Shown here: positions 5,516-9,834 of the stretch, one piece after another
Position numbering within the stretch: the stretch's first letter is position 1
Layout of the letters: each line of letters starts with the position of its first letter
NCBI GenBank assembly: GCA_017421885.1
Contig: JAFOHJ010000322.1
Span: 1 to 9,834 of the forward strand
DNA length: 9,834 nucleotides
DNA from: Clostridia bacterium
GTDB taxonomy: Bacteria; Bacillota_A; Clostridia; Oscillospirales; Butyricicoccaceae
Direction of reading: 5' to 3'
Notes under the pieces: model-generated
Seen by the model: only the letters and a program-made list of their open reading frames with translations
What the model was told of the DNA's origin: nothing
The model's database searches: none
Made by a program: the position numbers and the translations under genes

Positions 5516-5540
5516 TGGGTAGATTATCGTACATTTGTTC

Positions 5541-5549
5541 TGGTATAAT
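5541..5549 (+). promoter_or_regulatory. Extended -10 promoter for the 5572-7767 genes
   Basis: TGGTATAAT combines a consensus TATAAT (5544-5549) with the TGn extension, which can work without a good -35; none is seen at 17 bp. The first gene starts 23 bases further on, with AAGGAG at 5557-5562. Confidence 0.6.
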
Positions 5550-5571
5550 ACAGACAAAGGAGTTGATATAA

Positions 5572-6009
5572 ATGACATCGACCGCGAGAAAGATAGAAAA
5601 GAAATATATCCCCATGCCCACATGGGAGCTGACACCTCAGGCACTTACCGAGCTTATCCGTTTCCGTCACGAGCGTTTTCCCTCCGAGCTGATCCATGTC
5701 ATTCCTCTGACCCGCGATTTCCGCGTGGTCTTGCTGGACTACAGCCACTTTATCGGCCGCAAGGCACGAAATATACTGCTTCTCAGAATGGCCTCGGAAG
5801 GCATTTATGACGAAGCTCTGCTTACCGAGCTGTGCGAACGCGCAGGAACAGCCGTCCTCCGCGAGGCCCTTAAGATGGCCCGCCGCAGAGGCGAACCGGC
5901 CGTTATCGCCGTTATTTCCGAGCATTTTCGCGAAAGCGTCGAGGAAGACCCTCTTCCCGGCGATTTCTGGCACAGAACATGGGAGAAGTTTTGCGGACTT
6001 GCCTATTAA
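5572..6009 (+). CDS. Hypothetical cytoplasmic protein, 145 aa
   Basis: I do not recognise this protein. It is soluble, with no signal peptide or membrane segment, and rich in charged residues. There is a basic N-terminus (residues 1-12), a TWELTPQALTELIRFRHERF stretch, a hydrophobic strand-like stretch (RVVLLDYSHFI), and an Arg-rich helical region ending in ALKMARRRGEPAVIAVI at about 103-120. The composition suggests a mixed alpha/beta or helical protein. The start is supported by AAGGAG nine bases upstream and a TGn-TATAAT promoter. A second gene follows after 54 bases with no terminator between them, so it is probably co-transcribed with the alpha/beta hydrolase and possibly with the barnase and barstar genes. 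A weak promoter in that gap cannot be ruled out. Confidence 0.65.
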   Translation: MTSTARKIEKKYIPMPTWELTPQALTELIRFRHERFPSELIHVIPLTRDFRVVLLDYSHFIGRKARNILLLRMASEGIYDEALLTELCERAGTAVLREALKMARRRGEPAVIAVISEHFRESVEEDPLPGDFWHRTWEKFCGLAY

Positions 6010-6063
6010 GCCGCCTTGTGATAATCTGTATAGTATAAAATCAACCTCAATCGGAGAATACAG

Positions 6064-6810
6064 ATGAAAACATTTATCCCCTCTTCGCAGGCCGGACGAA
6101 ACATCCCCTGCGACTGCCGCATAAGCGGCAATGAAAGGAAGGTGTGCATCATCGCCCACGGCTTTGCCAGCAGCAAGCAGAGCGGCACGGCTCAGATGAT
6201 GCTCGATCACCTCGCCTCCTTCGGCGTGGGCGGCATTGCCTTCGATTTTCCCTGCCACGGCGAGAGCGGGGCAGAGTTCGGCGCACTGACCGTCGACAGC
6301 TGCCTCAGCGATATGAGAGTTGTCGAGCTTTACGCAAAGACGCTGGCGAAGGATGCCGAGATAGTCTATTTCGGTTCGTCCTTCGGCGCATATATCACCC
6401 TCTGCCACATCTGCTCATGCCCGCATGAGGGAAAAAGAGCCTTCCTCAGATGTGCCGCTGTCGACATGGATCACGCCTTTGACGATGTCATGGATACCAT
6501 CGAGGGCCAGCTTGAAACACTCGGCTATGGCATATACGACCCCGGCTTCGGTGATGGACTTAAGCTGTCACGCGGGTTTTTCGACAGCCTCAGGGGACGT
6601 TCGGTGTTTGATATGGAGCTGCCCGAGGGCGCTGAGATCCGCATGATCCACGGCCTTGCCGATGACGTGGTCGACCCCGAGGCGGCAAAGAGCTATGCCG
6701 CAAAGATCGGCTGCCCCATCTATCTCATTCCCGGCACGGGCCACTCGATCGACAACGAAGAAGGCATCAGTACTCTCCGCGAGAAGACAGCAGAGTTCTT
6801 TGGGAGGTAA
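6064..6810 (+). CDS. Alpha/beta hydrolase
   Basis: A 248-residue serine hydrolase of the alpha/beta fold, without a signal peptide and so cytoplasmic. The elements are in canonical order: oxyanion-hole HGFASSK (residues 32-38), DFPCHGESG (61-69), nucleophile elbow GSSFG with Ser106, the acid in IHGLADDVVD (Asp200, or Asp201), and the base in GTGHS (His227). HGF plus DFPCHGESG resembles the esterase/BAAT-like and YqiA/FrsA-like subgroups that act on small esters or acyl compounds, but the substrate cannot be read from sequence. The ATG is preceded by CGGAGAA. It lies 54 bases after the unknown 145-aa gene and six bases before the barnase-like gene, whose ribosome binding site overlaps this gene's stop, so it is in one operon with the toxin and inhibitor genes. 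Confidence 0.88.
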   Translation: MKTFIPSSQAGRNIPCDCRISGNERKVCIIAHGFASSKQSGTAQMMLDHLASFGVGGIAFDFPCHGESGAEFGALTVDSCLSDMRVVELYAKTLAKDAEIVYFGSSFGAYITLCHICSCPHEGKRAFLRCAAVDMDHAFDDVMDTIEGQLETLGYGIYDPGFGDGLKLSRGFFDSLRGRSVFDMELPEGAEIRMIHGLADDVVDPEAAKSYAAKIGCPIYLIPGTGHSIDNEEGISTLREKTAEFFGR

Positions 6811-6816
6811 GGGAAT

Positions 6817-7458
6817 ATGAAGTTTAACAAGAGCTTTTTCACAAGAGCCGCGGCCCTTGCGCTGGCTCTGATAATGACATTCAGCTTCTCGGGATGCTCG
6901 GAAGAGGATCAGGAGCTGGTAAATGCCGTAGTCGACATTGCCGATGCCGTTCTGAGCGAATCGGAATCGGAAGACGGCAGCGAGAGTTCGGACGTTCAGC
7001 AGAGTGAAGAACCGGAGGAACCCTCAGATAAACATACCGAGGAAATTCCGCAGGAAGAAGAGCCTGAGCCTCAGGAGCCCCAGCAGGAAGAACCCCAGGA
7101 GCAGCTCCCTCTTATCGACGAGGACGGCATATATACATCCATGGAGGATGTTGCCGACTATCTTATCGCATACGGAAGGCTGCCCTCGAACTTTATCACC
7201 AAGAAAGAGGCACGCAAGTTGGGCTGGGAAGGCGGTGGACTTGACCGCTATGCCGAAGATAAGTGCATCGGCGGCGACACCTTCGGAAACCGTGAGGGCC
7301 TTTTGCCCAACGGACATAAATATATCGAGTGTGATATCGACACCCTCAATCAGGATTCACGCGGACCTAAGCGCATTGTTTTCTCGGAGGATCTCTCGCT
7401 GATATACTACACCGATGACCATTACGAGAGCTTCACTCTCATTTACGGAGAAGAATAA
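6817..7458 (+). CDS. Lipoprotein-anchored barnase-type ribonuclease
   Basis: A 213-residue protein in three parts. The first is a lipoprotein signal: basic MKFNK, hydrophobic core, and lipobox FSGC with lipidated Cys27. The second is a linker at about 48-97, very rich in Glu, Pro, Gln and Ser. The third is a guanyl-specific RNase domain at about 105-210. That domain matches barnase closely: VADYL, RLPSNFITKKEARKLGW, IGGDTFGNREG, YIECDI, and TDDHYESFTLI. By alignment from memory, the catalytic residues are present: Glu171 (barnase Glu73), Arg186 (Arg87), His202 (His102), and also Lys129 (Lys27) and Arg182 (Arg83). It should cleave single-stranded RNA after G on the outer face of the membrane. 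GGGAGG overlaps the end of the hydrolase gene. The inhibitor gene follows three bases after the stop. The anchor is unlike the freely secreted Bacillus enzyme. Confidence 0.93.
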   Translation: MKFNKSFFTRAAALALALIMTFSFSGCSEEDQELVNAVVDIADAVLSESESEDGSESSDVQQSEEPEEPSDKHTEEIPQEEEPEPQEPQQEEPQEQLPLIDEDGIYTSMEDVADYLIAYGRLPSNFITKKEARKLGWEGGGLDRYAEDKCIGGDTFGNREGLLPNGHKYIECDIDTLNQDSRGPKRIVFSEDLSLIYYTDDHYESFTLIYGEE

Positions 7459-7461
7459 GAA

Positions 7462-7767
7462 ATGATAAAAGCTATACTGGACTGCGAAAAGCTGGCGGGA
7501 GGCCACGACAAGGCCCATGCCTACCTCAAGCAGGAGCTTGAGCTTCCCGAATACTACGGCATGAATCTTGATGCCCTTTATGACTGCCTTTCCTCCCATC
7601 CCGGCACCATCGAGCTGCTGCTGAGAAATGCATCCAGACTTGAAGAGAGTGCCTATGCCAAAAAGATCGTCGAGACCTTCTGCCAGGCGGCGGCGGTCAC
7701 CGGCGGCCATGTCATAATGGAATATGATGCACCTGTGATAGAGGAAATGGAAGTTTCGGAAGAATAA
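7462..7767 (+). CDS. Barstar-type ribonuclease inhibitor
   Basis: A 101-residue cytoplasmic protein of the barstar family. LKQELELPEYYGMNLDALYDCL (residues 22-43) matches the barstar core, including the two acidic residues that plug the RNase active site in the Bacillus pair (Asp35 and Asp39 there, Asp37 and Asp41 here). Trp38 of barstar is Tyr40 here. Length and order fit the family (about 90 residues), plus a slightly longer acidic tail. It should bind and block the RNase encoded just upstream, protecting the producing cell before export. Its ATG lies three bases after the RNase stop, with GGAGAAG inside the end of that gene, so translation is coupled and the inhibitor is made whenever the enzyme is. 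The operon ends at the terminator 7774-7804. Confidence 0.93.
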   Translation: MIKAILDCEKLAGGHDKAHAYLKQELELPEYYGMNLDALYDCLSSHPGTIELLLRNASRLEESAYAKKIVETFCQAAAVTGGHVIMEYDAPVIEEMEVSEE

Positions 7768-7773
7768 TAAAAT

Positions 7774-7804
7774 AAAAAGGCTCCCCATGTGGGGAGCCTT
7801 TTTT
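7774..7804. terminator. Bidirectional terminator between the barstar and transporter genes
   Basis: AAAAAGGCTCCCC (7774-7786) pairs with GGGGAGCCTTTTT (7791-7803) around a 4-nt ATGT loop, with T-runs or A-runs on both sides. It lies between convergent genes and can end both transcripts. Confidence 0.93.
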
Positions 7805-7814
7805 GATACCTTAT

Positions 7815-8735
7815 TTATTTTTTGGCGGCTGCTTTCGTATGCTCGATATGTTCTGAGCGCTGGTATACAAGCAGGCCTGCGATCATAAACATTGCGCCGA
7901 GGAAGACGATGGGCTTGGGGACCTCACCAAGCAGGAAGTAAGCCGAAACAGCGGTGCAGAAGGGGCCGGCGAGGCTGATGACCGATACGGTTACCGACTT
8001 GACATACTTGAGCGACCACATATTCATCGAGTGGCCCAGCAGGGTGCACACAAGGCTGACACCCAGCAGCGCGGGAATTGCCTCGGAGGGGATGTGGAAG
8101 CTTGCGCCCTGAATGTAGGCATAGATACCCGACATGATGCCTGCGGCAAAATAGGAAAGGCCCATCATGGGAATGAGGTCCATTGTCTGGCGGACAAGAC
8201 GGGCAAAGATATTGTTGAGCGAGTTACAGCATACACAGCATACAATGACGATAAGCGCCGATGCACTGCCGAGAGACGATACATTATCAATGCCGATAAT
8301 GGTAACGCCGATCAGGCAGATAAGAATACCGCCGATCGACTTCATCGAGGTCTTTTCCTTAAGCAGGAAGTAGGCCAGAACTACGATGAAAATAGGCTGC
8401 ATGTTGGAAAGGGTGGTCATGGTGAAGGCGGGAGCGCCGCGGCGCAGGCCTTCGGCCCACAGAATGAAGCCGCCCAGCTTGGTGAAGCAATAGAGAGCAA
8501 ATATCTTCCATGTTTTGCCCGAAATAGAAGCGAGATTGTCGCGATAGGACTTTTTGGAGAAAGCCCAGGGGATCATTACCAGCGATACGAGCATAAAGCG
8601 GTAGAATGTGACCGCCGCCGAATCCATGCCGGTTTTAAGGATCATCGACAGGAATGTCGAGATGAACGAGTTGATTACTACCGAGAGCACGACGACGAAC
8701 AGGGCTTTGTTCTGCATGCTGTTTTTCTCTTCCAT
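7815..8735 (-). CDS. EamA/DMT-family transporter
   Basis: A 306-residue integral membrane protein with about ten hydrophobic segments, fitting the drug/metabolite transporter superfamily. It contains two EamA-type five-helix repeats, roughly residues 10-150 and 160-295. Recognisable elements are ITFL-type helices (VVVLSVVINSFISTFLSMIL), YRFMLVSLVMIPWAF, and AYFLLKEKTSMKSIGGILI, the repeat-ending motif before the short loop, repeated near the end as AYFLLGEVPKPIVFLGAMFM. The family exports or imports amino acids, nucleosides and other small metabolites; the substrate is unknown. The start at 8735 has GGGAGG nine bases upstream; a second Met at residue 7 is possible. It has its own strong promoter with an operator-like dyad at the transcription start, suggesting repression by an unknown regulator. 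Confidence 0.9.
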   Translation of the reverse strand: MEEKNSMQNKALFVVVLSVVINSFISTFLSMILKTGMDSAAVTFYRFMLVSLVMIPWAFSKKSYRDNLASISGKTWKIFALYCFTKLGGFILWAEGLRRGAPAFTMTTLSNMQPIFIVVLAYFLLKEKTSMKSIGGILICLIGVTIIGIDNVSSLGSASALIVIVCCVCCNSLNNIFARLVRQTMDLIPMMGLSYFAAGIMSGIYAYIQGASFHIPSEAIPALLGVSLVCTLLGHSMNMWSLKYVKSVTVSVISLAGPFCTAVSAYFLLGEVPKPIVFLGAMFMIAGLLVYQRSEHIEHTKAAAKK

Positions 8736-8772
8736 GAGAAGGTTCCTCCCGTAAAAACAAGATTTTGGCGCT

Positions 8773-8789
8773 TGACCACGCTTTGGTCA
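8773..8789. promoter_or_regulatory. Operator-like dyad at the transporter transcription start
   Basis: A perfect inverted repeat, TGACCA-N5-TGGTCA, lies immediately downstream of the -10 and covers the predicted start point. That position and size suit a dimeric repressor. As RNA it could also form a small 5' hairpin. Confidence 0.6.
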
Positions 8790-8819
8790 TTATATACCCT
8801 AAAGTGGGGTTTAAGTCAA
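8789..8819 (-). promoter_or_regulatory. Promoter of the EamA transporter gene
   Basis: On the minus strand, TTGACT (8814-8819) is followed at 17 bp by TATATA (8791-8796), overlapping a TATAAT (8789-8794) at 19 bp. This is a good sigma-A promoter, about 55 bases upstream of the ATG at 8735. Confidence 0.7.
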
Positions 8820-8866
8820 GTAGGGAATTGGGGGGAGGGGATTCAGGTGTTTTTACGTCAGACGAC

Positions 8867-8893
8867 TGTAGGGGCGATTCACGAATCGCCCGC
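8867..8893 (+). repeat. Third copy of the 26-bp palindromic repeat
   Basis: TGTAGGGGCGATTC followed by GAATCGCCCGC, with stem 8872-8880/8883-8891. It has the same outer sequence as the copies at 343-416 but a different inner stem that is still fully paired. It sits directly before composite repeat copy B. Confidence 0.85.
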
Positions 8894-8897
8894 ATAG

Positions 8898-9135
8898 CCC
8901 TCTTTTGAAAGAGGGAGGCAGGCGAAGCCTGACGGGTGTTTGGCCAGCCTTCCCCTCGATGGGGAAGGGGGACCGCCGCACGGCGGTGGATGAGGTGAAC
9001 TGCGTCCAGTTACCTGTAAAGCGCTTCGCGACCCCTCATCAGTCGGCACAAGGCCGACAGCTTCCCCACGGAGGGGGAAGCCATTTTGCCAAACCTCAGT
9101 CACCTTCGGTGACAGCTCCTTTCAAAAGGAGCCTT
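8898..9135 (-). repeat. Composite hairpin-rich repeat, copy B (inverted relative to copy A)
   Basis: The core 8947-9082 (136 bp) is the reverse complement of copy A at 3974-4109 with about eight differences and no length change. The module at 9092-9135 (hairpins 9099-9104/9108-9113 and 9115-9122/9125-9132) corresponds to 3917-3960 of copy A, with the stems changed in both arms. Copy B has two extra hairpins on its other side, 8898-8915 and CAGGC-GAA-GCCTG at 8919-8931, which copy A lacks in this form. It occupies the gap between the transporter promoter and the protease gene's 3' end. No gene is present. Confidence 0.85.
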
Positions 9136-9156
9136 GGACGCGGGATCATAAACAGA

Positions 9157-9186
9157 AAAACAGCCCCCAGGGGAAGGGGCTGTTTT
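9157..9186. terminator. Terminator-like hairpin downstream of the HtrA-like gene
   Basis: AAAACAGCCCC (9157-9167) pairs with GGGGCTGTTTT (9176-9186) around an 8-nt loop, with flanking A- and T-runs that would allow termination in either direction. It lies about 140 bases past the stop of the minus-strand protease gene and is its most likely end. The distance is unusual. Confidence 0.7.
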
Positions 9187-9324
9187 CTGTTTTGTTTTTG
9201 CAAAACACTTGTTTTTGTAAGGGGGATTAAAGAGAGGTATTTTCTGTGATTATAATACCACAGTCCTTTGGAAAATGTGTGTATGAATTATGTTTACTTT
9301 GTAAATATACTGTAAATCCTTATT

Positions 9325-9834
9325 TTATGCCGATGTGCCGGCTGCAAGGACGATGGTCAGGTCGACAGTCTGGCCGTCGCGCTCGACTGTAATGGTGACG
9401 GTGTCTCCAACGCTGCACTTATCCTTCTGATAATTGAGCTCGGTGGAGTTTTCGACTTTGACGCCATTGAAGGAAAGGATCTTGTCACCCACCTGCATTC
9501 CGCCTGCCTCGGCGCAGCTGCCGGGGAGGACCTCGGTGACGGTGATGCCGGCTTCATATCCGTAGTAGGCGGCATATTCCTCAGAAATGCTTTGGACGGT
9601 GATGCCCAGCATGGGGCGATCGGTGACATAACCATGGTCGATAAGATCATTTGCGATCTTGAGGGCGGTGTCTATGGGGATGGCGAAGCCGATGCCTTCA
9701 ACATCCTCCTGCGAGATCTTGGCGTTGACAACGCCGATGACCTGGCCGCGGCTGTTGATGAGGGGGCCGCCCGAGTTGCCGGGGTTGACGGCGGCATCGA
9801 TCTGGATCAGCGACATGATATAATCTTCGATCTG
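9325..9834 (-). CDS. HtrA/DegP-like trypsin-fold serine protease with PDZ domain, C-terminal part
   Basis: The 3' part of a gene whose start lies beyond the right edge; the frame is open to base 9834. It opens within the protease domain: [21 protein letters not shown] carries the catalytic Ser (GNSGG), followed by [13 protein letters not shown] and [13 protein letters not shown], the family's GIGFAIP substrate-loop region. A single PDZ domain follows (about the last 100 residues), with the carboxylate-binding type loop PMLGITV, then [26 protein letters not shown] and [12 protein letters not shown]. The protein ends soon after one PDZ, as in HtrA/HtrB/YyxA of Firmicutes. These are surface-tethered proteases or chaperones in envelope quality control. 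The N-terminal membrane anchor and the His and Asp of the triad are outside the window. Confidence 0.92.
   Translation of the reverse strand, partial: QIEDYIMSLIQIDAAVNPGNSGGPLINSRGQVIGVVNAKISQEDVEGIGFAIPIDTALKIANDLIDHGYVTDRPMLGITVQSISEEYAAYYGYEAGITVTEVLPGSCAEAGGMQVGDKILSFNGVKVENSTELNYQKDKCSVGDTVTITVERDGQTVDLTIVLAAGTSA

Noticed and set aside
6016..6039. A promoter in the gap before the alpha/beta hydrolase (TTGTGA with TATAAA or TATAGT)
   Set aside because: The spacing is 12 bp or less, too short for sigma-A; kept only as a possibility in the gene notes.
5524..6408. A 294-codon open frame on the minus strand
   Set aside because: It lies opposite two supported plus-strand genes, including an alpha/beta hydrolase with full catalytic motifs. 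It is an antisense shadow of GC-rich coding DNA.
8031..8897. A 288-codon open frame on the plus strand
   Set aside because: It is antisense to the EamA transporter and ends in the palindromic repeat. Its composition (many His, Asp, Gln) is that of a reversed membrane protein gene.
8905..9249. A 114-codon open frame through repeat copy B
   Set aside because: It consists almost wholly of the hairpin repeat and a terminator, and similar peptides appear wherever the repeat occurs.

Overview
The window looks like a chromosomal segment from a Gram-positive, Clostridia-type bacterium, most likely of the Oscillospiraceae/Ruminococcaceae kind. This rests on strong AGGAGG-like ribosome binding sites, short intergenic gaps closed by GC-rich hairpin terminators with T-tracts, sigma-A-type promoters, moderately high GC in the genes, and palindromic intergenic repeats of a kind I recall from gut Clostridia genomes. 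The taxon is an inference; there is no rRNA or other marker gene here.

Layout, left to right. (1) 1-257: C-terminal end of an Asp/Glu racemase-family gene with its terminator, then a 26-bp palindrome present as an inverted pair (343-416). (2) 496-1533: two divergent genes, a small membrane protein (-) and a cytoplasmic BspA-like leucine-rich-repeat protein (+). (3) 1566-2691 (-): an AT-richer two-gene operon of a secreted, YiiX/YycO-like permuted papain-fold hydrolase and a translationally coupled two-helix membrane protein, with a clear TTGACA-N17-TATACT promoter. (4) 2883-3857 (+): a WYL-domain transcription regulator, divergent from that operon. (5) 3917-4117: copy A of a hairpin-rich repeat. 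(6) 4140-5434 (-): a tight operon of an ArsC/Spx-like thioredoxin-fold protein with an N-terminal extension, an RNA 2',3'-cyclic phosphodiesterase (ThpR/LigT), and a 100-aa conserved hypothetical. (7) 5572-7767 (+): an unknown 145-aa protein, an alpha/beta hydrolase, a barnase-type RNase carrying a lipoprotein signal, and its barstar-type inhibitor. (8) 7815-8735 (-): an EamA/DMT-family transporter with a promoter and an operator-like dyad. (9) 8736-9324: 589 bases without a gene, holding that promoter, a third 26-bp palindrome, copy B of the hairpin-rich repeat in inverted orientation, a terminator, and about 140 bases (9187-9324) in which I see nothing beyond AT-rich sequence. (10) 9325-9834 (-): C-terminal part of an HtrA/DegP-like serine protease with a PDZ domain.

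The most interesting points are the membrane-anchored barnase with its barstar, directly behind an alpha/beta hydrolase gene; the secreted cysteine-hydrolase/membrane-protein pair in an AT-rich island; and two inverted copies of a 136-bp repeat, about 94% identical, each built from two 49-nt double-hairpin arms around a 38-nt centre. None of these proves a new system. The barnase/barstar assignment is the strongest functional call and the repeats are the strongest unexplained structure.
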